Shown: piece after piece, positions 20,745-34,412 of the stretch
Numbering within the stretch: the stretch's first letter is position 1
Layout of the letters: each line of letters begins with the position of its first letter
From: Pseudomonas corrugata
GTDB taxonomy: Bacteria; Pseudomonadota; Gammaproteobacteria; Pseudomonadales; Pseudomonadaceae
DNA: 64,000 nt
Reading direction: 5' to 3'
Assembly: GCF_001269905.1 (NCBI RefSeq)
Contig: NZ_LHVK01000005.1
Location: 248,001 to 312,000, forward strand
The notes under the pieces: generated by a model
Databases searched by the model: none
Seen by the model: only the letters and a program-made list of their open reading frames with translations
What the model was told of the DNA's origin: nothing
Made by a program: the position numbers and the translations under genes

Positions 20745-21426
20745 TGCCATTCTCCACGCCCAGGGCGATCAATGCTGCGGCGGCCGCCACCTGCTCGGCG
20801 ATACGGCGGCTCACGCCCTGGCCACGGCTTTTTTCATTCAATAGGACCACTTCGCATTCGACGAAGAAGGTTCGGCAGTGCGGCTCGCCCTGGATGTCCA
20901 CGACTTCGTAGCGCGGCAGCTCGCAACTGCGCGATTGCAGGAACTCCTGCAAACGGGTTTTCGGATCCTTGTTGGTGTCGACCAGCGTCAGGCTGTCGAT
21001 TTCGGAGGTCAGCCAGGCCAGCACGCGCTCGCGAGCCTTTTCCATGCCCGAATCCAGGTAGATCGCACCAATCAGAGCTTCCAGGGCGTCGGCCAGAATC
21101 GACTCGCGCCGAAAACCGCCGCTTTTCAACTCGCCGGAGCCCAGGCGCAGGTAGTCGCCCAAATCGAAACCACGAGCCAGCACGGCCAGGGTCTCACCTT
21201 TTACCAGCCGCGCGCGCAAACGCGACAACTGGCCTTCGCGGGCCAGCGGGAAGCGCTCGAACAGTGCCTCGCCAGCGACGAAGTTGAGGATGGCATCACC
21301 GAGGAATTCCAGGCGTTCGTTATTACGCCCGGCAAAACTGCGGTGAGTGAGGGCCAGGAGCATCAGCTCCGGGTCCTTGAAGTTGTAGCCGAGCTGGCGC
21401 TCGAGGCGGCTTAGAGAAACGCTCAC
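20737..21426 (-). CDS. rnc: Ribonuclease III
   Basis: RNase III cuts double-stranded RNA in rRNA precursors and some mRNAs. The catalytic signature is [12 protein letters not shown] (about residues 35-46), and the C-terminal dsRNA-binding domain begins at [13 protein letters not shown]. Length is 229 residues. Translation starts at GTG 21424-21426, which overlaps the TGA of an upstream open frame (GTGA). A good Shine-Dalgarno is not visible, so rnc may depend on translation of that upstream frame, which here is only a short remnant. Confidence 0.96.
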   Translation of the reverse strand: MSVSLSRLERQLGYNFKDPELMLLALTHRSFAGRNNERLEFLGDAILNFVAGEALFERFPLAREGQLSRLRARLVKGETLAVLARGFDLGDYLRLGSGELKSGGFRRESILADALEALIGAIYLDSGMEKARERVLAWLTSEIDSLTLVDTNKDPKTRLQEFLQSRSCELPRYEVVDIQGEPHCRTFFVECEVVLLNEKSRGQGVSRRIAEQVAAAAALIALGVENGND

Positions 21427-21512
21427 GGTTTACCCACGCTGAGTTCGTGGCTGGATTCCACCGCCAGGTCGGCAAGACGCCGTTGGCTTGGGACAATTAA
21501 CGCTGTGTTCAA
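21423..21512 (-). pseudogene. Possible C-terminal remnant of the DUF4845 protein
   Basis: An open frame of 29 residues from TTG 21512 ends [14 protein letters not shown] with its TGA overlapping the rnc GTG. In other pseudomonads a DUF4845 gene of roughly 120 codons lies between lepB and rnc. The whole gap here is only 166 bp, so a complete copy cannot fit. I infer that this frame is the tail left after a deletion; the family match of so short a piece is uncertain. Confidence 0.3.
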
Positions 21513-21566
21513 AAATGAAGTCCTGACTAACGTTGGCGCCTTGTACAGGCTCCAGAAATGCATTCG

Positions 21567-21588
21567 GCGCTGTGTTCAACAGCGCCGT
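21567..21588. terminator. Hairpin just past lepB
   Basis: GGCGCTGT / ACAGCGCC forms an 8-bp stem with a short loop immediately downstream of the lepB stop. There is no T-run, so it may stabilise the 3' end rather than terminate. Part of it, CGCTGTGTTCAA, is repeated directly at 21501-21512. Confidence 0.4.
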
Positions 21589-21592
21589 GTGT

Positions 21593-22447
21593 TTACTTGA
21601 TCAGGCCAACCCGCGAGAAATTCGGCAGGTGTCCGAGTTTGGGTTCCGGCCAGCTCATCCAGACCGCGAAGGCCTTGCCGACGATATTCCGGTCGGGGAC
21701 CATGCCCAGCATGTCCTTGGGAATGTTCGGATCATCCCAGTAACGGCTGTCGTTGGAGTTGTCGCGGTTGTCGCCCATCATGAAATAGTGCCCGGCCGGC
21801 ACGGTCCACGAATGGTCCGGCGTGGCGCGGTAGCGGCTCATTTCCTTGCGAATCAGATGCTCGACCTCGCCGAGTTTCTCCTGGTAGAGCTCGGCGCTGC
21901 CCAGGGTGCCTGGCTCGGAGCCGAGCAGTTGTTCGGCCACCAGTTCGCCATTCACGTACAAACGCTTGTCGACGGTGTAGCGAATCTTGTCGCCGGGCAA
22001 GCCGACCACGCGCTTGATGTAGTTGACGCTAGGGTCGCTGGGAAAGCGGAACACCATCACGTCGCCGCGCTGTGGATCACCCACCTCGATGATTTTCTTG
22101 TCGATCACCGGCAGGCGGATCCCGTAGGAGAACTTGTTCACCAGGATGAAATCGCCCACGTCCAGTGTCGGCTTCATCGAGCCGGACGGGATCTGGAACG
22201 GCTCCACCAGGAACGAACGCAGCACCAGCACAATGAACAGCACGGGAAAGAACGACTTGCCGTACTCGACCAGCAACGGCTCCTTGTTGAGCTTCTCGAC
22301 CACCACACCATCGGGCTGGCTGACGCTGCCCTGATAAGAGGCGATAGCCGCCCGGCGCCGAGGCGCCAGGAACAACAGATCAATCAACGCCAACAGACCG
22401 CAGACAAACACGGCGATAACCAGCAACAGCGGGAAATTTAGCGACAT
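21593..22447 (-). CDS. lepB: Signal peptidase I
   Basis: LepB removes signal peptides at the outer face of the inner membrane. There are two N-terminal membrane helices (residues about 3-28 and 66-80). The catalytic Ser is S90 in QIPSGSMKPTL and the general base is K145 in NYIKRVVGLPGD. A later motif GDNRDNSNDSRYW is also conserved. The 284-residue protein is complete. It lies five bases downstream of lepA. Confidence 0.96.
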   Translation of the reverse strand: MSLNFPLLLVIAVFVCGLLALIDLLFLAPRRRAAIASYQGSVSQPDGVVVEKLNKEPLLVEYGKSFFPVLFIVLVLRSFLVEPFQIPSGSMKPTLDVGDFILVNKFSYGIRLPVIDKKIIEVGDPQRGDVMVFRFPSDPSVNYIKRVVGLPGDKIRYTVDKRLYVNGELVAEQLLGSEPGTLGSAELYQEKLGEVEHLIRKEMSRYRATPDHSWTVPAGHYFMMGDNRDNSNDSRYWDDPNIPKDMLGMVPDRNIVGKAFAVWMSWPEPKLGHLPNFSRVGLIK

Positions 22448-22452
22448 AGGAC

Positions 22453-24252
22453 CTAACTATCCAACCTGAGCACCGCAAGGAAGGCTTCCTGTGGAATTTC
22501 CACATTACCGACCTGCTTCATGCGTTTTTTACCGGCCTTCTGCTTTTCCAACAGCTTGCGCTTACGGCTGACGTCGCCGCCGTAGCATTTGGCCAATACG
22601 TTCTTTCTGAGTGCCTTGACGGTTGTACGCGCCACAATCTGCCCGCCAATGGCGGCCTGGATTGCCACGTCGAACATCTGCCGCGGAATCAGTTCCTTCA
22701 TCTTCTCGGTCAACGCACGACCTTTGTAGTGCGCGTTGTCACGGTGCACGATCAATGCCAGGGCATCGACCTTCTCACCGTTGATCAGCACATCCAGCTT
22801 CACCAGATTAGCCGATTGGTAACGATCGAAATGATAGTCCAGCGAAGCATAGCCGCGACTGGTGGATTTCAGGCGATCGAAGAAGTCCAGCACCACTTCG
22901 TTCATCGGCAGGTCGTAGGTCACCTGGACCTGCGAGCCGAGGAACAGCATGTCATGTTGCACGCCGCGCTTCTCGATGCACAGGGTAATGACGTTGCCCA
23001 GGTGCTCCTGAGGCACAAGGATGTTGGCCCGCACGATCGGTTCGCGCATGTCTTCGATGGCCGACAGGTCTGGCAGCTTGGACGGGTTGTCGACGTAGAT
23101 GGTTTCACCGTTCTTGAGCAGCAGCTCGAAGATTACCGTCGGCGCCGTGGTGATCAGGTCCAGGTCGTACTCGCGCTCCAGGCGCTCCTGGATGATTTCC
23201 ATGTGCAGCATGCCCAGGAACCCGCAACGGAAGCCGAAGCCCAGGGCGTCGGAGCTTTCCGGGGTGTATTGCAGCGACGAGTCGTTCAGGGTCAGCTTCT
23301 GCAGGGCTTCGCGAAAATCCTCGAAATCGTCGGAGCTGACCGGGAACAGGCCGGCATAGACCTGGGGCTGGATACGTTTGAAACCTGGCAGCACATCGAC
23401 GTCCGGTGTGGAGCTCAGGGTCAGGGTGTCACCGACCGGCGCCCCGTGAATGTCCTTGATGCCGGCGATGATGAAGCCCACTTCACCGGCCTTGAGGTCG
23501 GCGGTGGCGGTGTGTTTCGGGTTGAATACACCGACGCTGTCCACCAGATGGACCTTGCCGGTGGACTTGACCAGGATCTTGTCGCCCTTCTTCACGCGGC
23601 CGTGACGCACGCGAACCAGGGACACCACACCCAGGTAGTTGTCGAACCAGGAGTCGATGATCAACGCCTGCAGCGGATCCTCGATGTTGCCGGTCGGCGC
23701 GGGAATCGTGGTCACCAGGCGCTCGAGCACTTCATCCACGCCCAGGCCGGTCTTGGCACTGCAGGTGACCGCGTCGGTAGCGTCGATGCCGATGATCTTC
23801 TCGATCTCATCCTTGACGCGTTCCGGCTCGGCCTGGGGCAGGTCGATCTTGTTCAGGACCGGCATGACTTCCAGGCCCTGTTCGATGGCCGTGTAGCAGT
23901 TGGCAACCGATTGAGCCTCGACACCCTGGCCGGCATCGACCACCAGCAACGCACCTTCACAGGCCGCCAGCGAGCGGCTGACTTCATAGGTGAAGTCGAC
24001 GTGGCCCGGGGTATCAATGAAGTTCAGCTGATAAGTGACGCCGTCTTTGGCCTTGTAATAGAGAGTGACGCTGTGGGCCTTGATGGTAATCCCGCGTTCA
24101 CGCTCGAGGTCCATGGAGTCCAGGACCTGGGCTTCCATCTCACGCTCGGTCAGGCCACCGCACATCTGGATGAAGCGATCAGCCAGCGTCGACTTGCCAT
24201 GGTCAATGTGGGCGATGATGGAGAAATTGCGGATATGACTCAAATCACTCAC
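22453..24252 (-). CDS. lepA: Elongation factor 4 (LepA) GTPase
   Basis: The 599-residue ribosome-associated GTPase has P-loop [21 protein letters not shown] and the family-specific C-terminal domain ending in [17 protein letters not shown]. It influences initiation and elongation under stress. In other pseudomonads the gene upstream of lepA is mucD, the end of the algU-muc operon. Here the upstream neighbour is lptG across a long inverted REP element, so the promoter context differs from the usual one. Confidence 0.97.
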   Translation of the reverse strand: MSDLSHIRNFSIIAHIDHGKSTLADRFIQMCGGLTEREMEAQVLDSMDLERERGITIKAHSVTLYYKAKDGVTYQLNFIDTPGHVDFTYEVSRSLAACEGALLVVDAGQGVEAQSVANCYTAIEQGLEVMPVLNKIDLPQAEPERVKDEIEKIIGIDATDAVTCSAKTGLGVDEVLERLVTTIPAPTGNIEDPLQALIIDSWFDNYLGVVSLVRVRHGRVKKGDKILVKSTGKVHLVDSVGVFNPKHTATADLKAGEVGFIIAGIKDIHGAPVGDTLTLSSTPDVDVLPGFKRIQPQVYAGLFPVSSDDFEDFREALQKLTLNDSSLQYTPESSDALGFGFRCGFLGMLHMEIIQERLEREYDLDLITTAPTVIFELLLKNGETIYVDNPSKLPDLSAIEDMREPIVRANILVPQEHLGNVITLCIEKRGVQHDMLFLGSQVQVTYDLPMNEVVLDFFDRLKSTSRGYASLDYHFDRYQSANLVKLDVLINGEKVDALALIVHRDNAHYKGRALTEKMKELIPRQMFDVAIQAAIGGQIVARTTVKALRKNVLAKCYGGDVSRKRKLLEKQKAGKKRMKQVGNVEIPQEAFLAVLRLDS

Positions 24253-24386
24253 GGATCAACACTCAAAAAGGCTGCAGGCAAGGCCCGCCGAAAAATAGCC
24301 GGGAATTGTACCTGATACAGCGCGCAAGCGTCACGTTCGCCTGTCGAGGATTGATGTCGCGAACATTATCATGGCAATGGGTTTAT

Positions 24387-24552
24387 CTGTGGCGAGGGGA
24401 TTTAGCGAAACGTCGCACCGCCCCGCTGGGCTGCAAAGCAGTCCCAAAACCAGGCGACGCCGGCGTGTCAGACAGATAAGGGCGACTGCTTAGGGGCTGC
24501 CTGCGCAGCCCAGCGGGGCGGTGCGACGTTTCGATAAATCCCCTCGCCACAG
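24387..24552. repeat. Long inverted REP pair between lepA and lptG
   Basis: CTGTGGCGAGGGGATTTAGC at 24387 and on through the GCCCCGCTGGGCTGC block is mirrored by GCAGCCCAGCGGGGCGGTGC and then ATAAATCCCCTCGCCACAG, ending at 24552. The arms are about 47 bases and nearly perfect. It is the same class as 17994-18125. It fills most of the 311-bp gap and could fold into a strong hairpin downstream of lptG. Confidence 0.85.
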
Positions 24553-24563
24553 AGCCCCTGGGA

Positions 24564-25617
24564 TCACCCAGCCCGGCGCAGCAGCCAGAGCCCAGCCAAC
24601 GCACAGACACCCGCCGGCACCAGCACCGCGAACAGGGGCGAGAAACCGAACACCAGGCTCGATGGCCCCAGCAGATCCTGAGCAATGCGGAAGGTGAAGC
24701 CCACCAGCACGCCGGTAAACACCCGTTGACCGAGGGTTACCGAACGCAGCGGACCAAAGATGAAGGAGATGGCCATCAGCACCAGGGCGGCAGTGACCAG
24801 CGGCTGCAATACCTTGACCCAAAAAGCCAGCCAGTAGCGGCCGTTGTTCAGGCCCTGGTCGGCCAGGTAGTGGATATACCCCCACAGACCGGTAATCGAC
24901 AGGGATTCCGGTGCCATGACTACCGTGCTGAGCAACTGCGGGCTGATCGCCACATCCCAACGCTCCTGCGGGGTCGCGACCACCTCGGTGTTCTTTTCAT
25001 GGAACAGGGTGGTGGTGACACCGCTCAATTGCCAATGATCCTCGACAAACTGGGCGCGCTTGGCAAAGCTCGACGAAAGCATGTGACGTTGCTCGTCGAA
25101 GCGATACCGGGTCACGCCATAGAGGATTCCGTTGGGCTGGACCGAGTTGATGTGGATGAATTCGTCACCCTGGCGGTGCCACAGACCATGCTTGGCGCTT
25201 TGTGCATCGCCACCACCCTGGGCCAGGGAACGGTTGGCCTGGGCAGTGTTCTCGGTGGCCGGGGCAATGTACTCGCCGATCAGGACTCCAACCAGCATCA
25301 GCACCAGCATCGGTTTCATCACCGCCCAGACGATCCGACCGACGGAAACCCCGGCAGCACGCATGATGGTCAGTTCACTGTTGCTGGCCAGGCTGCCCAG
25401 GCCGATCAGGCAACCGATAAGCGCCGCCATCGGCAGCATGTCGTACAGGCGCCTTGGCGCGGTCAGCAATACATAGCTCGCCACGTCCGTCAGGGTATAG
25501 GTATCACTGACGTCACTCATTTCATCGATGAAGGCAAACAGGGTCGCCAGACCAAGGATGATCCCCAGCACCGCGAGGATTGCCATGAACACGCTGCTGC
25601 CGATGTAGCGATCGAGT

Positions 25618-25625
<8 letters not shown>
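24564..25625 (-). CDS. lptG: LPS export permease LptG
   Basis: LptG pairs with LptF in the inner-membrane LptB2FG transporter that extracts lipopolysaccharide for delivery to the outer membrane. The 353-residue protein starts at GTG (VVKLDRYIGSSVFMAILAVL) and has six membrane helices with a large periplasmic jellyroll domain between helices 3 and 4 (about residues 130-260). ASNSELTIMRAAGVS is the conserved coupling segment. The start overlaps the end of lptF by eight bases. Confidence 0.95.
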
Positions 25626-28517
<2,892 letters not shown>

Positions 28518-28577
28518 CACCAATGACTGCCGATGGCACCGTCTGCGGACGGTGTCATCGGTGGCTCAGGAACTGCA

Positions 28578-29006
28578 ATGACCAAAGTCGACTTCTATAT
28601 CCTGCCCAGCGCCGATCCGTCGGCCCGGCTGGATTTCGCCTGCAAGCTCACTGAAAAAGCCTGGCGCATGGGACATCGCATCTACCTGCATTGCAGCGAT
28701 GCCGCCCAGCGCGAAGCACTTGACGCACGCCTGTGGGCCTTCAAGGGCGAAAGCTTCGTACCCCATGGCCCGGCCGAAAGCGAACCCGAAGGACTGATCG
28801 TGCTGGGGCTGGGAGAAGACTGCGGCCAACACCAGGACCTGCTGGTCAACCTCGATCTGAAAGTGCCGGCCTTTGCTTCGCGTTTCGCCCGTGTGGCGGA
28901 AGTGGTGGTGGAGGATCCGGCCATCCGGCAAGCCGCGCGGGAGAGTTTCCGTTTCTACCGCGAACAGGGCTATCCTCTGCAAGACCACCGTTTACAGCGA
29001 CTCTGA
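28578..29006 (+). CDS. holC: DNA polymerase III chi subunit
   Basis: Chi joins the clamp loader to single-strand DNA-binding protein at the replication fork. The 142-residue product starts MTKVDFYILPSADPSARLDFACKL and has the family segments GHRIYLHCSDAAQREALDARLWAF and the C-terminal FRFYREQGYPLQDHRLQRL. It starts 60 bp after pepA, the arrangement seen in other gamma-proteobacteria, and is followed closely by a small gene and valS. An in-frame ATG 15 codons upstream is less likely. Confidence 0.93.
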   Translation: MTKVDFYILPSADPSARLDFACKLTEKAWRMGHRIYLHCSDAAQREALDARLWAFKGESFVPHGPAESEPEGLIVLGLGEDCGQHQDLLVNLDLKVPAFASRFARVAEVVVEDPAIRQAARESFRFYREQGYPLQDHRLQRL

Positions 29007-29013
29007 GCCTACG

Positions 29014-29379
29014 ATGGACACTCCAAAACCACCGCAAAAGCCTCCTCACCTGCTGGATGACCTTGAGTCGATCCGCCAGTTGCTCGGCGACGACACCCTG
29101 CAACCGCCATTGCTGACCGACACGGTCATGCATGAGCCCGTGCATGAAGAACAGATCCCCCTGCTGTTCGAGCCGATCACCGGCCAGCCCGAGCCCAGGC
29201 CGGCGCCCAAGACAGAGCCCAAGGGCCCCGACGCCCTGCTGCACCTGGACAGCGAATTGCGCGCTGCCGCGCAGTTGATCATGCAGGACGTCATCGACGA
29301 CTTCGCCCCGCACATCGAGACCGAGATCAGGCGCCGGCTGGATGCCAGGATGGAACGGCTGCTGAGCCAGTACGAGTAA
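29014..29379 (+). CDS. Conserved hypothetical protein between holC and valS
   Basis: The 121-residue product has a proline-rich N-terminal half (MDTPKPPQKPPHLLDDLESI then a loose acidic linker) and a helical, charged C-terminal half (LDSELRAAAQLIMQDVIDDF then a run of Glu/Arg to the end). Pseudomonads keep a small gene of this type between holC and valS. I know no function. It begins eight bases after the holC stop, so it is probably co-transcribed with it. Confidence 0.75.
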   Translation: MDTPKPPQKPPHLLDDLESIRQLLGDDTLQPPLLTDTVMHEPVHEEQIPLLFEPITGQPEPRPAPKTEPKGPDALLHLDSELRAAAQLIMQDVIDDFAPHIETEIRRRLDARMERLLSQYE

Positions 29380-29400
29380 TTTTCCTGCCTCACAGCGAAC

Positions 29401-29500
29401 ACCTTGTGGGAGCCGAGCTTGCTCGCGATGGCGGCGGCACATCCAGCATTGGATGCAACTGACCCGCCGCCATCGCGAGCAAGCTCGGCTCCCACAAGGT
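29401..29500. repeat. REPIN before valS
   Basis: ACCTTGTGGGAGCCGAGCTT plus GCTCGCGATGGCGGCGG is mirrored by CCGCCGCCATCGCGAGC and AAGCTCGGCTCCCACAAGGT, giving 100 bp end to end with extended perfect arms. It leaves about 110 bp for the valS promoter. Confidence 0.85.
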
Positions 29501-29614
29501 TCAACGGTGTCCACAAACTCTGCGCCCGGCGCCTCCCGCCAGTGGCTTGCATCTGCCCCGCCCGCTATACTTCCCGGCTTTTCCTGAATAAATGCCAATA
29601 GGGTCCCGCCGCGC

Positions 29615-32461
29615 ATGGATAAGACCTACCAGCCGCACGCCATTGAAACTTCCTGGTACAACACCTGGGAGTCCGAGAATTATTTCGCTCCGCAAGGCGC
29701 GGGCGATTCCTACACCATCATGATCCCGCCGCCGAACGTCACCGGCAGCCTGCACATGGGCCACGGCTTCAATAATGCGATCATGGACGCCCTGATCCGC
29801 TTCCGACGCATGCAGGGTCGCAACACCTTGTGGCAGCCGGGCACCGACCACGCCGGTATCGCCACTCAAATGCTGGTGGAACGCCGCCTCGAAGCCCAGG
29901 GCCAGAATCGCCACGACCTGGGCCGCGAGAAATTTCTCGAAAAAGTCTGGGAATGGAAAGACGAGTCCGGTGGCAACATCAGCCGTCAGATCCGTCGCCT
30001 CGGCTCGTCCGTGGACTGGAGCCGCGAGCGCTTCACCATGGACGATGGCCTCTCGGAAGCGGTGAAGGAAGCCTTCGTGCGTCTGCATGAAGACGGCCTG
30101 ATCTACCGCGGCAAGCGCCTGGTCAACTGGGACACCAAGCTGCACACCGCCATTTCCGACCTCGAAGTGGAAAACCATGACGAGAAAGGTTTCCTGTGGA
30201 ACCTGAAGTACCCGTTGGCCGACGGCGCCAAGACCGCCGAAGGCAAGGGCTACCTGATCGTCGCCACCACCCGGCCGGAAACAATGCTGGGCGACTCGGC
30301 CGTGGCGGTGAACCCGAACGACGAGCGCTACAAGGCCCTGATCGGCAAGTTCGTGGAATTGCCCCTTGTCGGTCGCCGCATTCCTATCATCGGTGACGAT
30401 TATTGCGACCCCGAATTCGGCACCGGCTGCGTGAAAATCACCCCGGCCCACGATTTCAATGACTACGAAGTCGGCAAACGCCACAACCTGCCGCTGCTGA
30501 ACATTTTCGACAAGAATGCCAATGTCCTGTCGGCAGCCCAGGTGTTCAACCTCGACGGCACCCTGAACGACAGTATCGACGGCCAGATTCCCGCCGAATA
30601 CGCCGGTCTCGACCGCTTCGAGGCGCGCAAGCAGATCGTTGCCGCGTTCGACGCCGCCGGCCTGCTGGTCAGCGTCGACGATCACGCCCTGAAAGTACCG
30701 AAAGGCGACCGCTCCGGCACCGTCATCGAGCCGTGGCTGACCGACCAATGGTACGTTTCCACCAAGCCGCTGGCCGAGCCGGCGATTGCCGCCGTAGAAG
30801 ACGGCCGCATCCAGTTCGTGCCCAAGCAATACGAGAACATGTACTTTTCGTGGATGCGCGACATCCAGGACTGGTGCATCAGCCGCCAGTTGTGGTGGGG
30901 CCATCGCATTCCAGCCTGGTACGACGAATCGGGCAAGGTCTACGTCGGTCGCGACGAGGCCGAAGTCCGCGCCAAGCACAACCTCGGCCCCGACGTTGCG
31001 CTGCAGCAGGACAACGACGTACTCGACACCTGGTTCAGCTCGGGCCTGTGGACCTTCTCGACCCTCGGCTGGCCGCAACAGACCGAGTTCCTGAAGAAAT
31101 TCCACTCCACCGACGTGCTGGTCACCGGTTTCGACATCATTTTCTTCTGGGTCGCCCGGATGATCATGCTGACCATGCACTTGATCAAGAACCCCGACGG
31201 CACGCCGCAGGTTCCGTTCAAGACCGTCTACGTCCACGGCCTGGTACGCGATGGCCAGGGCCAGAAGATGTCCAAGTCCAAGGGCAACGTCCTTGACCCG
31301 CTGGACATCATCGACGGCATCGATCTGGAAACCCTGGTGCAGAAACGCACCTCCGGGCTGATGCAGCCAAAACTGGCGAAGAAGATCGAGAAAGCCACCC
31401 GCGAAGAATTCGCCGATGGCATCGCCAGCTACGGCACCGACGCCCTGCGCTTCACCTTCTGCTCGCTGGCGTCCACCGGTCGCGACATCAAGTTCGACAT
31501 GGGCCGCGTCGAAGGCTACCGCAACTTCTGCAACAAGATCTGGAACGCAGCTCGCTATGTGCTGGACAAGGGTGAAGACTGCGGCCAGAACGGCGAAGCC
31601 TTTGAGCTGACCCTGGCGGACCGCTGGATCATTTCGCAGCTGCAACGCACCGAGGCAGAAGTGACCCGCCAACTGGACCAATTCCGCTTCGACCTGGCCG
31701 CGCAAGCCTTGTACGAGTTCATCTGGAACCAGTATTGCGACTGGTACCTGGAGCTGTCCAAGCCAGTGCTGTGGGACGACAACGCACCGGTCGAACGCCA
31801 GCGCGGCACCCGTCGGACCCTGGTCCGGGTATTGGAAGTGGCCCTGCGCCTGGCGCACCCGTTCATGCCATTCATCACCGAGGAAATCTGGCAGCGCATC
31901 GCCCCGCTGGCAGGCGCCCAAGGCAAGACGATCATGCTGCAGCCGTGGCCGGTGGCCAACGAAAGCCGCATCGATCCGGCGGCCGAAGACGACATCGAAT
32001 GGCTCAAGACCTTCATGCTCGGCCTGCGCAACATCCGCGCCGAGATGAACATCGGCCCGGGCAAGCCGCTGACCCTGTTCCTGAAGAACGCCAACGCCGA
32101 AGATCTGCGCCGCCTCAACGAAAACGAAGCGCTACTCAAGAAACTGGCGAAGCTTGAATCAGTGACGATCCTGGCTGCCGGCGAAGAAGCGCCGCTGTCC
32201 GCTACCGCCCTGGTTGGCGAGATGGAAGTACTGGTGCCGATGGCCGGCCTGATCGACAAGGCAGCCGAGCTGGCGCGCCTGGACAAGGAAATCCTGCGTC
32301 TCAAAGGCGAAGTGCAGCGAGTGGGTGGCAAGCTGTCCAATGCCGGTTTCGTCGACAAGGCTCCGGCCGAGGTCATCGAGAAGGAACGGGCCAAACTGGC
32401 CGAGGCGGAACAGGCCTTGGGCAAACTGGCCGAACAGCATGCGCGGATTGCCAGTCTGTAA
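29615..32461 (+). CDS. valS: Valyl-tRNA synthetase
   Basis: This class I synthetase charges tRNA-Val. The HIGH-type motif appears as [14 protein letters not shown] and the KMSKS motif as [10 protein letters not shown]. The editing domain lies between ([11 protein letters not shown]). The C-terminal coiled coil that contacts tRNA begins about residue 885 ([19 protein letters not shown]). At 948 residues it is full length. Confidence 0.98.
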   Translation: MDKTYQPHAIETSWYNTWESENYFAPQGAGDSYTIMIPPPNVTGSLHMGHGFNNAIMDALIRFRRMQGRNTLWQPGTDHAGIATQMLVERRLEAQGQNRHDLGREKFLEKVWEWKDESGGNISRQIRRLGSSVDWSRERFTMDDGLSEAVKEAFVRLHEDGLIYRGKRLVNWDTKLHTAISDLEVENHDEKGFLWNLKYPLADGAKTAEGKGYLIVATTRPETMLGDSAVAVNPNDERYKALIGKFVELPLVGRRIPIIGDDYCDPEFGTGCVKITPAHDFNDYEVGKRHNLPLLNIFDKNANVLSAAQVFNLDGTLNDSIDGQIPAEYAGLDRFEARKQIVAAFDAAGLLVSVDDHALKVPKGDRSGTVIEPWLTDQWYVSTKPLAEPAIAAVEDGRIQFVPKQYENMYFSWMRDIQDWCISRQLWWGHRIPAWYDESGKVYVGRDEAEVRAKHNLGPDVALQQDNDVLDTWFSSGLWTFSTLGWPQQTEFLKKFHSTDVLVTGFDIIFFWVARMIMLTMHLIKNPDGTPQVPFKTVYVHGLVRDGQGQKMSKSKGNVLDPLDIIDGIDLETLVQKRTSGLMQPKLAKKIEKATREEFADGIASYGTDALRFTFCSLASTGRDIKFDMGRVEGYRNFCNKIWNAARYVLDKGEDCGQNGEAFELTLADRWIISQLQRTEAEVTRQLDQFRFDLAAQALYEFIWNQYCDWYLELSKPVLWDDNAPVERQRGTRRTLVRVLEVALRLAHPFMPFITEEIWQRIAPLAGAQGKTIMLQPWPVANESRIDPAAEDDIEWLKTFMLGLRNIRAEMNIGPGKPLTLFLKNANAEDLRRLNENEALLKKLAKLESVTILAAGEEAPLSATALVGEMEVLVPMAGLIDKAAELARLDKEILRLKGEVQRVGGKLSNAGFVDKAPAEVIEKERAKLAEAEQALGKLAEQHARIASL

Positions 32462-32474
32462 CGGCATATCGCAA

Positions 32475-32510
32475 TGAAAAAGGGAGGCCCGCAACGGCCT
32501 CCCTTTTTCA
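32475..32510. terminator. Terminator after valS
   Basis: Stem TGAAAAAGGGAGGCC / GGCCTCCCTTTTTCA, loop of six bases, followed by CATGCCC. It begins 14 bases after the valS stop and is symmetrical, so it could act in both directions. Confidence 0.9.
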
Positions 32511-32619
32511 TGCCCACTCCCAAGCCCGCTCCCACATTTAATCGGCGCAAGCCTCAAGACGGTGCGGGATGTGGGACAATACCCGCCACTTTTTGAGCCA
32601 CCCCCGAATCGACCCGCCC

Positions 32620-33645
32620 ATGACCGCGCCTCGCACCCCCAGACCCGCACGCCAGAAGCCCAAACCAGCCGCCGAAACCAAGGCCGTAGCGCCGCGAGAG
32701 AAAGCCAGCCTGCACCCGCGCAATCGCCACCAGGGCCGTTACGACTTCCCGGCATTGATCAAGAGCACGCCGGAGCTGGCCAGGTTCGTGATCATCAACC
32801 CCTATGGCAAGGAAAGCATCGACTTCGCCAGCCCTGAAGCTGTACGGGTGTTCAACCGGGCGCTGCTCAAATCCTTCTACGGCATTGCCCACTGGGACAT
32901 CCCGGCCGACTACCTGTGTCCGCCGGTACCGGGTCGCGCGGACTATGTGCACTTCCTCGCCGACCTGCTCGCCAGCCATAACGAAGGGGAAATCCCTCGG
33001 GGGGCAGCGGTGAAGGTGCTGGACGTCGGCACCGGCGCCAACTGCGTATATCCGTTGATCGGCTACAGCGACTACCGCTGGCACTTCCTGGGTTCGGAGA
33101 TCGACCCAACGGCTATCGCCTCGGCCAAGGCCATCGTCCAGGCGAACGGGTTGACGAAGGCTATCCAATTGCGCCAGCAAACCAATCGCAAGCAGATCCT
33201 GCTGGGCCTTCTCGATGACGCCGAGCAGTTCGACCTGACGATGTGTAATCCGCCGTTCCACGCCTCCCTGGAGGAGGCCACCCGCGGCAGTCAGCGTAAA
33301 TGGCGCGCCCTGGGCAAGGCTGATCCGAAGCGCAAGTTGCCGGTCCTGAATTTTGGCGGTCAGGCCGCCGAACTTTGGTGCGAGGGTGGAGAAGTCCGCT
33401 TCGTAACCCAAATGATTGGTGAAAGCGCGCAGTTGGCCCGGCAGGTCCTGTGGTTCAGCACCCTGGTGTCGAAGGTCTCGAACCTGCCGCCGATTCAAGC
33501 CGCACTGAAAAAGGCCGGCGCGATGCACAGCCAGGTGGTGGAGATGTCCCAGGGACAAAAGCAGAGCCGCTTCGTGGCCTGGACCTTCCACACGGAGGCA
33601 CAACAGCAGGCCTGGCGTCAGGCGCGATGGATTCGCAAGGACTGA
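32620..33645 (+). CDS. rlmF: 23S rRNA (adenine-1618-N6)-methyltransferase
   Basis: RlmF methylates A1618 of 23S rRNA with S-adenosylmethionine. The 341-residue protein has a basic N-terminus ([17 protein letters not shown]), then [16 protein letters not shown] typical of the family, a SAM-binding [16 protein letters not shown] and the adenine-methylase catalytic motif [10 protein letters not shown] choose ATG 32620 because the earlier in-frame GTG adds residues unlike the family. Confidence 0.94.
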   Translation: MTAPRTPRPARQKPKPAAETKAVAPREKASLHPRNRHQGRYDFPALIKSTPELARFVIINPYGKESIDFASPEAVRVFNRALLKSFYGIAHWDIPADYLCPPVPGRADYVHFLADLLASHNEGEIPRGAAVKVLDVGTGANCVYPLIGYSDYRWHFLGSEIDPTAIASAKAIVQANGLTKAIQLRQQTNRKQILLGLLDDAEQFDLTMCNPPFHASLEEATRGSQRKWRALGKADPKRKLPVLNFGGQAAELWCEGGEVRFVTQMIGESAQLARQVLWFSTLVSKVSNLPPIQAALKKAGAMHSQVVEMSQGQKQSRFVAWTFHTEAQQQAWRQARWIRKD

Positions 33646-33683
33646 ATGGGCTGCATTGCGCCGTCCCTCTTATTCAAGACAAC

Positions 33684-33723
33684 AAAAAACCGTGCCCGGA
33701 CTGCTCCGCCGCACGGTTTTTTT
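33684..33723. terminator. Bidirectional terminator between rlmF and HU
   Basis: AAAAAACCGTGC and GCACGGTTTTTT form a 12-bp stem with a 15-base loop between two convergent genes, with A-run and T-run placed to serve each strand. Confidence 0.92.
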
Positions 33724-33731
33724 CAAGCGTC

Positions 33732-34016
33732 TTACTTGGCGTTGATCGAATCAACCAGGCCTTTGGCCGGAACCAGCTTGACGACTTTCTTTGCAGCGAT
33801 TTCGATGGCAGCGCCAGTCGAAGGGTTGCGGCCGGTACGGGCAGGACGCTCGGTGACTTTCAGCTTGCCGATACCTGGCAAGGTGATTTCGCCGCCGCTT
33901 TCCAGCTGGTCGGCAACGATTTGGCCCAACTGGTCCAGAGCGTTACGCGCGGTGGTTTTCGGCGCGTCGATGGCTTCAGCGATGTCAGCGATCAGTTGGT
34001 CTTTGGTAAGAGCCAT
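33732..34016 (-). CDS. HU-family nucleoid DNA-binding protein
   Basis: This 94-residue HU-like protein bends and compacts DNA as a dimer. It begins MALTKDQLIADIAEAIDAPK and includes the signature GFGKFxxxxRPARxGRNP in the form GIGKLKVTERPARTGRNPSTG. The real start is ATG 34016 with AAGGA seven bases upstream; a much longer open frame upstream is not part of the protein. Pseudomonas has more than one HU gene, so I leave the symbol blank. Confidence 0.93.
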   Translation of the reverse strand: MALTKDQLIADIAEAIDAPKTTARNALDQLGQIVADQLESGGEITLPGIGKLKVTERPARTGRNPSTGAAIEIAAKKVVKLVPAKGLVDSINAK

Positions 34017-34412
34017 GTAGTGTTCCTTCCCTATCAAATTCATATGGATTGCAGAGTGCAGTGTCAGCCATCGAGCCCGATCTCTTCGGACCGGACACCC
34101 TCGGTCATCACCACGACGGGTCGGGGTAATAGATGCCGAAATCCGGGTTTGGTTCGACCTGACAAATGCTGAATGCATGCTTAACGCAGTGCCTTCGCGT
34201 AAGACCGGGCAAAACTAGCACAACGCCTGTGAAATATCCGCCCTTAGCTACCCATTTGGTCAGCTTTATTGCGCTAATTCGGTAAAAAAATGCATATGGG
34301 CCGTCGGACGGCTCCGAAATCCCCTTCGCAGCGCTCCAAAACCAGTGATTGCGGTACACTGGGCGCTTTTCGGGGGAGCGTGCCCTCCTCTCTTTCATCA
34401 GCCGAGAAGCCC
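34017..34412. promoter_or_regulatory. Divergent HU / ndpA intergenic region
   Basis: The 396 bases between these divergent nucleoid-protein genes are AT-richer than their surroundings and must hold both promoters. A TACACT at about 34355 upstream of ndpA could be a -10, but I see no matching -35. No gene is recognised here. Confidence 0.4.

Noticed and set aside
29501..31921. 806-codon open frame on the minus strand
   Set aside because: Antisense to valS; no recognisable domain.
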